Assembly: GCA_913031575.1 (NCBI GenBank)
Contig: CAJWEV010000016.1
Location: 1 to 40,582, forward strand
Reading direction: 5' to 3'
DNA length: 40,582 bases
From: an uncultured Halieaceae bacterium
GTDB taxonomy: Bacteria; Pseudomonadota; Gammaproteobacteria; Pseudomonadales; Halieaceae
Shown here: in pieces, positions 24,862 through 34,831 of the stretch
Layout: the number at the start of each line of letters is the position of its first letter
Numbering within the stretch: the first letter of the stretch is position 1
The notes under the pieces: model-generated
Told to the model about the DNA's origin: nothing
The model's database searches: none
What the model saw: the letters and a program-made list of their open reading frames with translations, nothing else
Made by a program: the position numbers and the translations under genes

Positions 24862-25409
24862 TTTGGAGTTGCTTTTAACATAGATGGTCGCAGGACAAAT
24901 ATCGTGATCATCTCTGATTCACGGACGGTCTCACCGGCGCTCAAAAGTCGGCGCACTGGAAGCGCTTGTGGACTGCGTATCAGATTGGTAAGAGTCCACA
25001 CCTGACGCGTTTGTGGGGCGGCTAACATTTCGTCGTCGAGATAAGGCGCGAGTAATTCACCTTCGGTCAAGGGGGCCTTGAGCTCGGCGCTTAAATCTAG
25101 GTTGCCGGCGGCTATTGCAATGGTCACATTGTTCGATGGTGACGCGATGGAAACAGTGGCCGCTGGGGAGTTGTCGGTTGTAGTGGTTTCTGAGCCCGAT
25201 GCTCTCAAGTTTAGCTCCGGGATCAAATTCGTTAAGTTGGGTTTGACGATAGAACTCTCGGTGCTGGAGCTGGCTGTTGCATCGCTGAACGTCACAAGGC
25301 CGTTTTCATAAACAGATTTGTAGATATCTGGCACGGCCGCTAGTGCCGGCTCAGACAGAACTGCATTGATAGATGCGCAGAAAATAACGATGTTTGTTGT
25401 TTTTTTCAC
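24858..25409 (-). CDS. DUF4124 domain protein between glnA and ntrB
   Basis: The 183-residue product has a signal peptide (cleavage after PALA near residue 24) and then a short DUF4124-type segment, DIYKSVYENGLVTFSDA. A Ser/Thr-rich linker (about 45-95) and a C-terminal half without a family I know follow. The start is GTG with AAAGG five bases ahead. The gene overlaps ntrB by four bases, so ntrBC translation may be coupled to it. A DUF4124 gene at this same place is, as I recall, common in pseudomonads, but its function is not established. It lies after the glnA terminator, so part of its expression may be terminator read-through. Confidence 0.85.
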   Translation of the reverse strand: MKKTTNIVIFCASINAVLSEPALAAVPDIYKSVYENGLVTFSDATASSSTESSIVKPNLTNLIPELNLRASGSETTTTDNSPAATVSIASPSNNVTIAIAAGNLDLSAELKAPLTEGELLAPYLDDEMLAAPQTRQVWTLTNLIRSPQALPVRRLLSAGETVRESEMITIFVLRPSMLKATPK

Positions 25410-25483
25410 AATGCCTTTACGCTTTTTCGCAACGTTTCAGTGCAGATGACAGGTAGAAATCTTTTTTCATCAAGTTTGAAGCC

Positions 25484-25516
25484 AAAAAAAAGCCCGCAGT
25501 GTGTCGCGGGCTTTTC
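25484..25516 (-). terminator. Rho-independent terminator after glnA
   Basis: AGCCCGC and GCGGGCT form a perfect 7-bp stem with an 8-base loop, 12 bases after the glnA stop. On the minus strand the stem is followed by eight T residues. A shorter T-run on the other side makes it partly bidirectional. It separates glnA from DUF4124-ntrBC and probably sets their lower expression. Confidence 0.93.
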
Positions 25517-25527
25517 TTGTTGCGACA

Positions 25528-26934
25528 TCAGACTGAGTAGTACATGTCGAACTCAACTGGGTGAGTTGTCATGTTCAATCGCTCAACTTCCTCACGTTTT
25601 AGTTCGATGTAGCCATCGATCATGTCGTTGGTGAACACATCGCCGGCAGTTAGGAAGTCGCGATCTGCGTCTAATGCATCGAGGGCCATTTCAAATGTTG
25701 ATGCTACTGTCGGAATATCTGCAGCTTCTTCCGCTGGCAAATCGTAGAGGTCTTTGTCAGCCGCCTCACCTGGGTGGATCTTGTTCTGAATCCCATCAAT
25801 ACCTGCCATCAACATCGCGGCAAAGCACAGATATGGGTTGGCTGTTGGATCACCGAAGCGAACCTCAATACGCTTGCCCTTAGGCGATGGCTCATAAGGG
25901 ATTCTGATCGATGCTGAACGATTTCGCGCCGAGTAAGCCAACATCACCGGTGCTTCGAAGCCGGGCACCAGACGTTTGTAGCTGTTGGTAGACGCGTTTG
26001 CGAATGCGTTGATCGCACGAGCGTGCTTAATGATACCGCCAATGTAATAGAGCGCAGTCTCAGATAAACCCGCGTATTCGTCACCTGCAAAGGTATTCAC
26101 ACCGTCCTTAGAAACGCTTTGGTGTACATGCATACCCGAGCCGTTGTCGCCGACGAGAGGCTTTGGCATAAAGGTTGCCGTCTTGCCGTAGGCGTGAGCA
26201 ACGTTGTGAACGCAGTACTTGAGGACTTGAACTTCGTCAGCTTTTGCAACCAGCGTGTTGAATCGGATACCAATTTCACATTGACCAGCTGTGCCTACCT
26301 CGTGATGGTGTACTTCCACATCAAGACCCATTTGCTCCATCGCTGAGCACATTGCTGCTCGGATGTCGTGTAGCGAATCAACAGGTGGCACCGGGAAATA
26401 GCCGCCTTTGACGCTAGGGCGATGACCGGTATTGCCTTCCTCGAAATGATCGTTTGATGCCCAAGCTGCTTCCTCAGAGTTGATGGCGTAGCTCGCACCC
26501 TGCATCTCCACCTTGAATTTTACGTCATCAAAGACGAAGAATTCTGGCTCTGGGCCGAAGAATGCTGTGTCACCAAGTCCTGTTGATGACAGATAGACCT
26601 CTGCGCGCTTCGCTACGCTGCGAGGGTCGCGCTCGTACCCCTGCATAGTTGAGGGCTCTACGATGTCACATCGGAGAATAACGGTGGCGTCGTCGGTGAA
26701 GGGATCGATGATTGACGTACCGTCATCGGGCATGAGGATCATGTCTGATTCGTTTATGCCCTTCCAACCAGCAATTGATGAGCCATCGAACATTTTTCCA
26801 TCTTCGAAAAAGTCTTCGTCGACCTGGCTGGCCGGAATACTTACGTGCTGCTCTTTACCGCGGGTATCGGTAAAACGCAGGTCTACCCAACGAATATCGT
26901 TGTCTTTAATCAAATTGAGCGTGCGCTCTGACAT
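25528..26934 (-). CDS. glnA: Glutamine synthetase, type I
   Basis: GlnA makes glutamine from glutamate, ammonia and ATP as a dodecamer. The 468-residue protein has the family signatures [24 protein letters not shown], the ATP motif [16 protein letters not shown] and the NRSASIRIP region. Tyr397 in LYDLPAEE is the adenylylation site, so control by GlnE is expected. The length matches E. coli. It is preceded by a sigma-54 promoter with two upstream NtrC-type dyads and followed by a strong terminator, then DUF4124-ntrB-ntrC. Confidence 0.98.
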   Translation of the reverse strand: MSERTLNLIKDNDIRWVDLRFTDTRGKEQHVSIPASQVDEDFFEDGKMFDGSSIAGWKGINESDMILMPDDGTSIIDPFTDDATVILRCDIVEPSTMQGYERDPRSVAKRAEVYLSSTGLGDTAFFGPEPEFFVFDDVKFKVEMQGASYAINSEEAAWASNDHFEEGNTGHRPSVKGGYFPVPPVDSLHDIRAAMCSAMEQMGLDVEVHHHEVGTAGQCEIGIRFNTLVAKADEVQVLKYCVHNVAHAYGKTATFMPKPLVGDNGSGMHVHQSVSKDGVNTFAGDEYAGLSETALYYIGGIIKHARAINAFANASTNSYKRLVPGFEAPVMLAYSARNRSASIRIPYEPSPKGKRIEVRFGDPTANPYLCFAAMLMAGIDGIQNKIHPGEAADKDLYDLPAEEAADIPTVASTFEMALDALDADRDFLTAGDVFTNDMIDGYIELKREEVERLNMTTHPVEFDMYYSV

Positions 26935-27018
26935 GTTGCCTCCTAAGGACTATATAACCCGATCTAATCGGTCTCTGTGTGCGTACTTTTCGCAATGCAC
27001 TCTTGCTGACTTATGCCA

Positions 27019-27033
27019 GCAAACGGCGTGCCA
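27019..27033 (-). promoter_or_regulatory. Sigma-54 promoter of glnA
   Basis: On the minus strand the sequence TGGCAC-GCCGT-TTGC matches the -24/-12 consensus TGGCAC-N5-TTGC at every defined position. Transcription would start near 27007, leaving a leader of about 70 bases before the glnA ATG. Confidence 0.92.
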
Positions 27034-27117
27034 GCATAACTGTGACTCAAAAATTATATTAACTATCTGATCTACAATGTAATTTCTCATGAATGTAGAT
27101 AAAGGAGAAAATTTTAA

Positions 27118-27134
27118 TGCACAATAATAGTGCA
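27118..27134. promoter_or_regulatory. NtrC binding site (promoter-proximal)
   Basis: TGCACAATAATAGTGCA is a perfect dyad of the form GCAC-N7-GTGC, the NtrC recognition pattern. Its centre lies about 119 bases upstream of the predicted glnA start point, a typical enhancer distance. Confidence 0.88.
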
Positions 27135-27147
27135 TTAGAAATAATGG

Positions 27148-27164
27148 CGCACTTTTTTAGTGCA
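27148..27164. promoter_or_regulatory. NtrC binding site (promoter-distal)
   Basis: CGCACTTTTTTAGTGCA again has GCAC-N7-GTGC. Its centre is 30 bases from that of the first site, about three helical turns, so both dimers would lie on the same face and could form the active NtrC oligomer. Confidence 0.87.
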
Positions 27165-27299
27165 GTTGAGCAAGGCTCGATAAAAGAGCCAATATAACTA
27201 ATTGTCTTTTCGATGACGGCAGAATTACCAGACTTACACTGTACTTTACTGTGATACAGTCCGCGCGCTTTGAACCACCACGAAACTGAGAGCTGACAA

Positions 27300-29117
27300 G
27301 TGATTGAGAATCTTCGAAATATCGCGATTATCGCGCACGTTGATCATGGTAAAACGACTCTCGTGGACTGTTTGCTGCAGCAATCCGGAACACTCGATCG
27401 AAAGAGCCAGGGTGCAGAGCGAATCATGGACTCTAACGATCAAGAGCGAGAGCGCGGAATTACCATCCTGGCGAAGAACACCGCGATTAGATGGAACGAC
27501 TACCGCATTAACATCGTCGATACGCCAGGGCACGCAGATTTCGGAGGTGAGGTTGAGCGAGTATTGTCGATGGTTGACAGTGTTTTGTTGATTGTGGATG
27601 CCGTTGATGGGCCTATGCCGCAAACACGGTTTGTCACGTCGAAGGCGTTTGAGCGCGGCCTAAACCCTATTGTTGTTGTTAACAAGATTGATCGTCCGGG
27701 GGCGCGCCCTGATTGGGTCATCGATCAAGTATTTGACCTCTTCGATTCGCTTGGAGCGACAGATGAGCAATTAGACTTTCCAATCATGTACGCCTCTGCG
27801 CTCAACGGCATCGCTGGCGAAGAACCCGGCAATATGTCAGACAATATGGAGCCGCTGTTGCAAATGATCGTCGATCATGTCTCCGCGCCCGAAGTAAATT
27901 CTGACGGGCTTTTTCAAATGCAGATTTCTGCACTGGATTACAGCAGTTACGTCGGTGTCATTGGCGTGGGTAGAATCACACGAGGCAAGTTGTCCCCAAA
28001 TACCCAAGTTTCCGTGGTTGATCGCGATTCGAGTTCCCGAAATGGCAAAATCCTGCAGGTAATGGGTTATCACGGGCTCGAGCGAGTCGAGGTGGAGATG
28101 GCGGAAGCTGGTGATATCGTGTGTGTTACCGGTATTGATGCGCTCAATATTTCTGACACGTTATGTGACCCCGCAGCAATTGAGGCTCTTGCTCCGCTCT
28201 CGGTGGACGAACCAACGGTCAGCATGACGTTCCAGGTTAACGATTCTCCTTTTGCAGGGCTTGAGGGGAAATTCGTCACCTCGCGCAATATCAAGGAGCG
28301 GCTCGACAGGGAGCTCATTCATAACGTGGCACTACGAGTTGAGCAGGGCGACAGCCCCGACAAATTTGTAGTCTCCGGGCGCGGTGAGCTGCACCTGTCC
28401 GTTTTGATTGAAAGCATGCGAAGAGAGGGCTTTGAGCTCGGTGTGTCTCGACCAGAAGTTATTCAAAAGGAGATTAATGGTCAGGTTTGCGAACCTTACG
28501 AGCAGTTGGTGATCGATTGTGAGACCAAACATCAGGGAGGCGTGATGGAGGAGCTTGGACAACGCCGTGCAGAGATGAAAAACATGGTCCAAGATGCAAG
28601 TGGAAGAGTTCGATTGGAGTTCATCGTTCCTGCACGTGGGTTAATTGGTTTTCGCTCGATGTTCATGACTCTGACCTCGGGCAGTGGGATTATGACGCAC
28701 GTCTTCGATCACTACGGTCCGGTTAGCAAAGCCGAGTTGGCGCAGCGAAATAATGGCGTGCTTGTTTCAATGGTCAAAGGAAAGACGCTTGCTTATGCGC
28801 TGTATAGCCTACAAGACAGGGGTCGCCTATTTATTGAGGCAAACGTCGAGGTTTATGAGGGCCAGATCATGGGCCTGCACAGTCGCAGCAACGATCTTGT
28901 TGTGAATCCAACCAAGGCTAAGCAGCTAACCAACGTCCGAGCCTCGGGTACTGATGAAGCTTTGACTCTAACGCCGCCTGTCTTACACACGCTCGAGCAA
29001 GCCCTGGAGTTTATCGACTCCGATGAGCTCGTAGAGGTTACCCCGGACAGTATTCGTCTCCGCAAGAAGCTGCTGCTAGAGCACGAGCGCAAGCGAGCTT
29101 CCCGCGCTGCGGCCTGA
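27300..29117 (+). CDS. typA: Ribosome-associated GTPase TypA/BipA
   Basis: TypA is a translational GTPase related to EF-G and LepA that helps ribosome assembly and stress adaptation. The 605-residue protein begins [20 protein letters not shown], nearly the E. coli start, from a GTG codon. G-motifs are [26 protein letters not shown] and YASALNG. The C-terminal TypA-specific part has [15 protein letters not shown]. The next gene, elaA, converges with one base between the stop codons. The placement divergent from glnA is shared with E. coli and Pseudomonas. Confidence 0.98.
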   Translation: MIENLRNIAIIAHVDHGKTTLVDCLLQQSGTLDRKSQGAERIMDSNDQERERGITILAKNTAIRWNDYRINIVDTPGHADFGGEVERVLSMVDSVLLIVDAVDGPMPQTRFVTSKAFERGLNPIVVVNKIDRPGARPDWVIDQVFDLFDSLGATDEQLDFPIMYASALNGIAGEEPGNMSDNMEPLLQMIVDHVSAPEVNSDGLFQMQISALDYSSYVGVIGVGRITRGKLSPNTQVSVVDRDSSSRNGKILQVMGYHGLERVEVEMAEAGDIVCVTGIDALNISDTLCDPAAIEALAPLSVDEPTVSMTFQVNDSPFAGLEGKFVTSRNIKERLDRELIHNVALRVEQGDSPDKFVVSGRGELHLSVLIESMRREGFELGVSRPEVIQKEINGQVCEPYEQLVIDCETKHQGGVMEELGQRRAEMKNMVQDASGRVRLEFIVPARGLIGFRSMFMTLTSGSGIMTHVFDHYGPVSKAELAQRNNGVLVSMVKGKTLAYALYSLQDRGRLFIEANVEVYEGQIMGLHSRSNDLVVNPTKAKQLTNVRASGTDEALTLTPPVLHTLEQALEFIDSDELVEVTPDSIRLRKKLLLEHERKRASRAAA

Positions 29118-29118
29118 G

Positions 29119-29571
29119 TTAAACGCCTGGTTTTAGCATCTGATAGTGGGGGATATCGTCTTCCATGTAGGGCCCATGGAGGGTTTCAAACCCTAGGGCC
29201 TCGTAGAAGCCCTTTAGGTAGCCCTGGCCGCTAATCCTGATGCCTGTGTTCCATCGAGCTTGACAGAACACGATCCCTAAGTTCATTAACTCGACCCCTA
29301 GACGTTGCCCTCGAAGTGACTCAGGCACGACAACCCTGCCAATGGAGCACTCGTCATAACTCACTCCTGGTGGTACGACTCGCATTGTCGCCACAAGGTC
29401 GTCGCCCTTATGTCCTGTCAGATGCCAGCTGACAATATCTTTATCGTCCGGGTCTTTGTACGGGCAGGCTTGCTCAACGACAAAGACGTCGGCTCGCAGC
29501 ATGAGAATGTCATGCCATGCCGCTGCCGAAATTGTTTCGAAGTGGCGCCACCGCCAGTTAATTTGTTCCAT
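29119..29571 (-). CDS. elaA: GNAT family N-acetyltransferase, ElaA type
   Basis: The 150-residue protein matches the ElaA subfamily of GNAT acyltransferases, whose substrate is not established. Family marks are LMLRADVFVVEQACPYKDPD, the acetyl-CoA loop SLRGQRLGVELM following IGRVVV, and FYEALGF near the C-terminus. The ATG at 29571 gives MEQINWRWRHFE, which fits the family length of about 150; the open frame up to 29640 adds residues without family support. It is convergent with typA (one-base gap) and divergent from parC. Confidence 0.9.
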   Translation of the reverse strand: MEQINWRWRHFETISAAAWHDILMLRADVFVVEQACPYKDPDDKDIVSWHLTGHKGDDLVATMRVVPPGVSYDECSIGRVVVPESLRGQRLGVELMNLGIVFCQARWNTGIRISGQGYLKGFYEALGFETLHGPYMEDDIPHYQMLKPGV

Positions 29572-29677
29572 GCTAGCGTCGCTGCTGTGAGATAATCTGT
29601 GCGTGTGAAGGCTATCACGCCGCGACCCTTCTACGCCCACAAAACGAGCGATTTTTTGCCAAAGGTAATTCGGTTTT

Positions 29678-31930
29678 ATGTCAGATCTCTTTAACGCCCC
29701 TCAAGCTACCGAAACGCTCTCCCTAAGGGAGTATGCCGAGAAGGCTTACCTCGATTATTCGATGTATGTCATCCTCGATCGCGCCCTGCCGCACGTTGGC
29801 GACGGTTTGAAACCTGTTCAGCGAAGAATCGTCTATGCGATGAGCGAACTGGGACTGAAGTCCTCTGCAAAATACAAGAAGTCGGCCCGAACTGTGGGTG
29901 ACGTTATCGGTAAGTTCCACCCACACGGTGACAGCGCCGCTTATGAGGCGATGGTCTTAATGGCTCAGGACTTCTCCTATCGATATCCGCTCATCGATGG
30001 GCAGGGAAATTGGGGTTCAGCAGATGATCCAAAGTCATTTGCTGCGATGCGGTATACAGAGTCCAAACTCACAAAATATGCGGACGTGCTTTTAGGGGAG
30101 CTGGGGCAGGGTACGGTCGATTGGCAGCCTAACTTTGATGGCAGCCTCGATGAGCCCATGGTGCTTCCGGCACAGGTACCCAACCTTCTTCTAAATGGCA
30201 CAACGGGCATCGCGGTGGGTATGGCGACCGACATTCCGCCTCATAACTTGCGCGAAGTTGTCAACGCAACCATCCATCTTCTCGATCATCCCGACGCCAC
30301 CATTGATACGCTCTGCGGACACATTCAGGCGCCTGATTTCCCGACCGATGCTGAAATCACGACGTTACCCGAGGAGATCCGAGATATATACCGGACCGGG
30401 CGCGGCAGCATTCGCATGCGCGCGGCCTGGCAACGTGAAGATGGAGCAGTTGTTCTTCATGCGCTGCCGTATCAAGTGTCGGGGTCAAAAGTGCTCGAGC
30501 AAATCGCAGCTCAGATGCAGACCAAAAAACTCCCCATGGTGTCGGATCTCCGCGATGAATCAGACCACGAGCATCCGACGCGCCTGGTGATTGTCCCACG
30601 CTCTAACCGGGTCGACCTCGACACTATGATGAGTCATTTGTTTGCCACGACCGATCTGGAACGAACGTATCGCGTGAATCTCAATGTCATTGGCATGAAC
30701 GGCCGGCCAGGTGTGCGCTCGCTCGATATGTTGCTGCGCGACTGGGTTCAGTTCCGGCGCCAGACTGTCCGCAGACGCCTCGAGTTCCGGCTTGAGAGAG
30801 TGCTCAAGCGGCTGCACATTCTGGAGGGTTATCTTGCTGCCTATCTAAATATCGATGAGGTGATTCGAATTATCCGAGAGGAGGAAGAGCCAAAGCGGGA
30901 GCTGATGGTGCGATTTTCTCTGTCCGATATTCAGGCTGACGCCATTCTCGACTTAAAACTGCGTAATCTGGCAAAGCTCGAGGAGATGAAAATCCGAGGC
31001 GAGCAGTCCGAGTTGAGCGACGAGCGTGACTCACTGCAAAAAACGCTCGGCAGTAATGCTCTGATGACCAAGGTCATTCGCAGTGAGCTGGTCGCTATTG
31101 CTGATGAGTATGGCGACGACCGCCGGTCACGCTTGGTGCAGGTTGAGGAAGCCAAGGCCTTCTCCGAGCTCGAGCTCACCAGTGCTGACCCCATGACGGT
31201 CGTACTGTCAGAAAAAGGTTGGATTCGCGCCGCCAAAGGTCATGACATCGATCCGGAGACGCTTAATTACAAGTCAGGCGATTCTTACAAATTTTCTACA
31301 CTGGGGCGTAGCAATCAGACCACAGTTGTATTTGATTCGACTGGCAGGGCCTACTCGTTGCCGACACATCAACTCCCATCGGCGCGAGGTCAGGGTGAGC
31401 CCTTAACGGGACGAATTGCACCTCCCTCGGGCGCCACCTTCGAAGGTCTGATGACGGGAACGGAGCATCAAAAGTTCCTGCTGGCCTCCGACGCCGGCTA
31501 TGGTTTTGTCGCCAAGTTCAACGAACTTGTGGCCAAGAATAAGGCGGGTAAGGCGGTATTGAGCTTGCCCAGAGGTTCACAGGTGATGCAGCCAGTTATC
31601 GTGCCTGAGCGACAGAATTTACTGGTTGCGGCAGCGACGTCTGAGGGCCGATTGTTAGTATTTCCATTGGCGGATTTGCCCGAGCTTGCCAAGGGTAAGG
31701 GAAACAAAATCATTGGCATTCCTTCGGCTAGAGCCCAGGCCCGCGAGGAGCTGCTTGTGGGCCTCCTGGTGTTCGGAGATGGTGATGTGGTACAAGTCCA
31801 GTCGGGTCGCCAATATATCAAGCTGAAACTGTCTGATCTCGAGAACTACCGTGGCGAGCGTGGTCGCCGAGGCAATCGATTACCTAAGGGCTTCCAGAAG
31901 GTCAGTGGGCTGGCAATCGCTGACGTTTAA
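29678..31930 (+). CDS. parC: DNA topoisomerase IV subunit A
   Basis: ParC is the cutting subunit of the decatenase topo IV. The 750-residue protein has the catalytic Tyr126 in AAMRYTESK. The quinolone-determining segment [13 protein letters not shown] has Ser86 and Glu90, the residues seen in quinolone-sensitive enzymes. The length and the C-terminal beta-pinwheel blades (for example [12 protein letters not shown]) suit ParC rather than GyrA; the perfect GyrA box is absent. No parE is in the window. Its stop codon overlaps the stop of the convergent membrane-protein gene. Confidence 0.96.
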   Translation: MSDLFNAPQATETLSLREYAEKAYLDYSMYVILDRALPHVGDGLKPVQRRIVYAMSELGLKSSAKYKKSARTVGDVIGKFHPHGDSAAYEAMVLMAQDFSYRYPLIDGQGNWGSADDPKSFAAMRYTESKLTKYADVLLGELGQGTVDWQPNFDGSLDEPMVLPAQVPNLLLNGTTGIAVGMATDIPPHNLREVVNATIHLLDHPDATIDTLCGHIQAPDFPTDAEITTLPEEIRDIYRTGRGSIRMRAAWQREDGAVVLHALPYQVSGSKVLEQIAAQMQTKKLPMVSDLRDESDHEHPTRLVIVPRSNRVDLDTMMSHLFATTDLERTYRVNLNVIGMNGRPGVRSLDMLLRDWVQFRRQTVRRRLEFRLERVLKRLHILEGYLAAYLNIDEVIRIIREEEEPKRELMVRFSLSDIQADAILDLKLRNLAKLEEMKIRGEQSELSDERDSLQKTLGSNALMTKVIRSELVAIADEYGDDRRSRLVQVEEAKAFSELELTSADPMTVVLSEKGWIRAAKGHDIDPETLNYKSGDSYKFSTLGRSNQTTVVFDSTGRAYSLPTHQLPSARGQGEPLTGRIAPPSGATFEGLMTGTEHQKFLLASDAGYGFVAKFNELVAKNKAGKAVLSLPRGSQVMQPVIVPERQNLLVAAATSEGRLLVFPLADLPELAKGKGNKIIGIPSARAQAREELLVGLLVFGDGDVVQVQSGRQYIKLKLSDLENYRGERGRRGNRLPKGFQKVSGLAIADV

Positions 31931-33171
31931 AAAGGTAGATCAGACTGCTCACCCACATCAGGGAAAAGCCGTCGCTGCAGCAGTTTGCTCTGTTTCTCTA
32001 GCTCGGGCAGAAGCTCCGGGGTTGGTGCGCCCAGCTGGGTGTCGCCGTCTGCTGTCTCGATGACGTCAAACAAACTCTCAACCTGATCGCTTTCTAAAAT
32101 CGAGGATGCAAGCTTTACCGATGATCCCGCCCGTTGCGCCATCGTCAGTGTTTCATCGATCACAGTTTGGTTGTAAAGGGTGGCATAGGCTGATCCTTGC
32201 TCACCGCGACCCATAGCACTTCGCCCGATACCGATTCCACAGATAAATTTTCGCCGCTGACTTCGCTCAGCTACCGCTAATAGGTGTTGTAGTAACGTGC
32301 TTGCGATAACGGCTCGGGCATCGGGTGTCATGCCACGCTTAGTTCCCTCGAAAAAGAGCGTCAAGCTCGCAGGTCTCACAGTTTGAAGGTCGCCGTCGAG
32401 CAATTGCGCGACTGCCTTTGCCAGCGTTTCGTAGGTCCCAACGTATTTTGCGAGGGTGATTTCATCGACGGCATCAATGTATTTGCCGAGGTGGTCGAGG
32501 CTCATGGTCGTGACGGCCATTGAGTTAAGAGAAGTCTCATCAACAATCTCTGCATTGGTTGGGGTTATGATATCGAGCGGAAGATCATTGATTGCGGACT
32601 CTATCTGAGCCAGTGCATCGATACGATCATCAACTTGTCCCGAGTGAGCGATGCGTCCGAGTACCGCTCTGAGTCGGTGCGATTGCGATCTGGAAATCGA
32701 CACAGCGCCGGCGTAACTAAACATGGCTAATACGAGACTGAGGGCGGAGACGGTCCATTTTAGGGATGAGTTTGATGACACTCTCTCCAATTTTACCGTC
32801 AACCGCCCCGCAATATCTGGTCCGATTCTTAGTGGGGCATGGTACAGGCGCTCTGCCTTCGCTAGGGATCCCACTACCACCAGGAACTCTCCGTCTACAT
32901 CAGAAATTGCCGCACCGCCCACGATGTCGGAAGACAGTAATTTATTGAGTTCGCTTGTGGCTGTGAACATGTCATCTGAGGCGACGAGCCCCGCTGTGCG
33001 CGATACCACGGCATTTAACAGCGCTTCCGCATGAAGGGCGCGCGTCTCTTCTTCAAAATGGGCTTTTGAGGCGAGAGTTAAGGCCAGCGTTATCTGCGCT
33101 GCTACAAGAACGGCAGCGGCGGCGAGCAAGCCAGTCTTTTGGCCTATATCTAAGCGCTCCCAGAAGACCAC
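31927..33171 (-). CDS. Smp/AhpA-like membrane sensor with a possible degenerate cyclase-like domain
   Basis: This 414-residue protein has one helix at about 13-33, a periplasmic domain of about 100 residues, a second helix at about 138-158 and a cytosolic part to the end. The N-terminal half and the position divergent from serB match the Smp/YtjB-AhpA type. The cytosolic part from about residue 225 has an order of elements reminiscent of class III cyclases ([47 protein letters not shown]), but the metal-binding aspartates are not seen, so catalysis is unlikely. That reading is my inference. The stop codons of this gene and parC overlap. Confidence 0.65.
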   Translation of the reverse strand: MVFWERLDIGQKTGLLAAAAVLVAAQITLALTLASKAHFEEETRALHAEALLNAVVSRTAGLVASDDMFTATSELNKLLSSDIVGGAAISDVDGEFLVVVGSLAKAERLYHAPLRIGPDIAGRLTVKLERVSSNSSLKWTVSALSLVLAMFSYAGAVSISRSQSHRLRAVLGRIAHSGQVDDRIDALAQIESAINDLPLDIITPTNAEIVDETSLNSMAVTTMSLDHLGKYIDAVDEITLAKYVGTYETLAKAVAQLLDGDLQTVRPASLTLFFEGTKRGMTPDARAVIASTLLQHLLAVAERSQRRKFICGIGIGRSAMGRGEQGSAYATLYNQTVIDETLTMAQRAGSSVKLASSILESDQVESLFDVIETADGDTQLGAPTPELLPELEKQSKLLQRRLFPDVGEQSDLPF

Positions 33172-33275
33172 TTCTTCTTGCTCCCTAAATTCTGAGGTTC
33201 ACGCGCAACGCTGGTAATGTCGCTCTTGGCTTAGGGTATCATGAAGCCCCCAAAAGCGGCGTCAAAAATAGGTCA

Positions 33276-34169
33276 ATGCATATTACGATTCTGGCGAATC
33301 GCCCCGTCATGCCAAACTTGCCTGCAATCAGGGCACGTCTGAAAAAACATCGGATTCGGATTGTCGATACCGAAACCCTGCCAGTTGCAGAAACATTGGT
33401 CGGTACCCGTTGCGCGGAGCGCTGGCAGTTGCAGTCTGATTCAGCGGACTTCGAGTCCATAGCGTGGTTCGATCTGGGGCTTGCTGACCATGTAGACGTC
33501 AACTTTCAGCATGAGTCAGATGCGATCTCAGACATTAAACTCGCTGTATTCGATATGGATTCGACACTTATTCAGTGCGAGGTCATTGATGAGTTGGCAA
33601 TTCGTTCAGGCGTGGGTAAGCAGGTGGCTGCCATCACCGAGCGCGCCATGCGAGGAGAGTTGGATTTCAGTCAGAGCTTTTCGGAGCGACTGGGTTTACT
33701 GCGTAATCTTGATGTGGACACGGCATTAGAGATAGCCAGGAATCTCCCTTACACCGACGGCGCGCGAGAGCTGATGACCACGTTGCGCGCACGGCATATC
33801 AGAACGGTCATTATCTCGGGTGGCTTCAGTTTGTTTGCTGACCAAGTTGCTACTGAACTGGGAATGGATGAGTACTTTGCTAACACGCTGGACATATCAG
33901 ATGGCGTATTAACGGGTATTGCAATCCCACCCATCGTAAATGCTGAGTACAAAGAGGCAAAGTTGCGTGAAATCGCAGGCGCAATGGGTATCACTATGCG
34001 TCAGACCTTGGCCGTTGGTGATGGTGCAAATGATCTTAAAATGCTCAACGCGGCGGGTATCGGTATTGCCTTTCGAGCTAAGCCCCTGGTGAGATCGCAG
34101 GCGCGGTATCGGTTATCAACGGTGGGTTTGGACGGAGCCCTCTACTTTTTGGGTAACAGGCCCAGCTAA
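33276..34169 (+). CDS. serB: Phosphoserine phosphatase
   Basis: SerB performs the last step of serine synthesis. The 297-residue HAD-family protein has the nucleophile Asp93 and acid Asp95 in VFDMDSTLI, the motif II serine in VIISGGF, and the motif IV DGAND near the end (AVGDGANDLKML). A variable N-terminal domain of about 85 residues is present, as in E. coli SerB. It is divergent from the membrane-protein gene, an arrangement known from E. coli and Pseudomonas. A TATCAT hexamer about 40 bases upstream could be the -10 box, without a good -35. Confidence 0.96.
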   Translation: MHITILANRPVMPNLPAIRARLKKHRIRIVDTETLPVAETLVGTRCAERWQLQSDSADFESIAWFDLGLADHVDVNFQHESDAISDIKLAVFDMDSTLIQCEVIDELAIRSGVGKQVAAITERAMRGELDFSQSFSERLGLLRNLDVDTALEIARNLPYTDGARELMTTLRARHIRTVIISGGFSLFADQVATELGMDEYFANTLDISDGVLTGIAIPPIVNAEYKEAKLREIAGAMGITMRQTLAVGDGANDLKMLNAAGIGIAFRAKPLVRSQARYRLSTVGLDGALYFLGNRPS

Positions 34170-34244
34170 CAGGGCATCCGCTCGCCGATTTGTGCGTCTC
34201 TAAGGTATGATCGCGGCATAATTGATGCGCGAGGTTTGGATCTC

Positions 34245-34817
34245 ATGCCTAATTTCTCTACCAACGAATTTAAGCCCGGACTCAAGGTCATGCTCGATAA
34301 CGAGCCGTGCTCGATCCTAGAGAACGAGTACGTTAAGCCTGGAAAAGGGCAAGCGTTTAACAGAGTCAAGATGCGTAACCTTCGCTCCGGGCGTGTTCTG
34401 GAAAAGACCTTTAAATCGGGTGATTCACTCGAGGGCGCTGACGTATTGGATATTGATCTTGAGTACTCATACACCGACGGCGAGTTTTGGTACTTCATGG
34501 ATCCCAACACGTTTGAGCAGCACTCAGCTGATAAGGCAGCGGTTACCGATGCTGAGAAGTGGTTAAAAGAGCAGGAAAAGTTCGAAGTAACGCTGTTCAA
34601 CGGCGCGCCGCTGACAGTGACACCTCCAAACTTTATCGAGCTTGAAATTATTGAAACTGATCCCGGTCTGAAAGGTGACACAGCCCAAGGTGGAAGCAAG
34701 CCTGCAACCTTATCCACAGGCGCCATAGTGCGCGTTCCGCTGTTTTTGTCCAAGGGTGAGGTGATACGCGTTGATACCCGAAGCGGCGAGTATGTTAGTC
34801 GAGCCAGCAAGGCCTGA
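34245..34817 (+). CDS. efp: Elongation factor P
   Basis: EF-P rescues ribosomes stalled at polyproline. The 190-residue protein starts [16 protein letters not shown] and has Lys34 in the loop VKPGKGQAF, the residue that EpmA modifies with beta-lysine. The C-terminal part has [20 protein letters not shown] and [10 protein letters not shown], typical of the family. The ATG at 34245 is used; a TTG three codons upstream would also be in frame. GAGG lies ten bases ahead. A TATGAT box near 34206-34211 may be the -10. The modifying enzyme epmA follows after 14 bases. Confidence 0.97.
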   Translation: MPNFSTNEFKPGLKVMLDNEPCSILENEYVKPGKGQAFNRVKMRNLRSGRVLEKTFKSGDSLEGADVLDIDLEYSYTDGEFWYFMDPNTFEQHSADKAAVTDAEKWLKEQEKFEVTLFNGAPLTVTPPNFIELEIIETDPGLKGDTAQGGSKPATLSTGAIVRVPLFLSKGEVIRVDTRSGEYVSRASKA

Positions 34818-34831
34818 CGCAAACGCCTGCG

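Larger units (their letters stand above)
26935..27299. other. glnA-typA divergent control region
   Basis: The 365-base gap holds the sigma-54 promoter and NtrC dyads for glnA. It also has a TATAAT hexamer on the minus strand near 27055-27060 with no good -35 partner, and an ACTGTA/TACAGT inverted repeat just before typA near 27238-27260. The typA promoter must lie in the right half, but I found no well-matched pair of boxes. No gene is seen. Confidence 0.6.
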
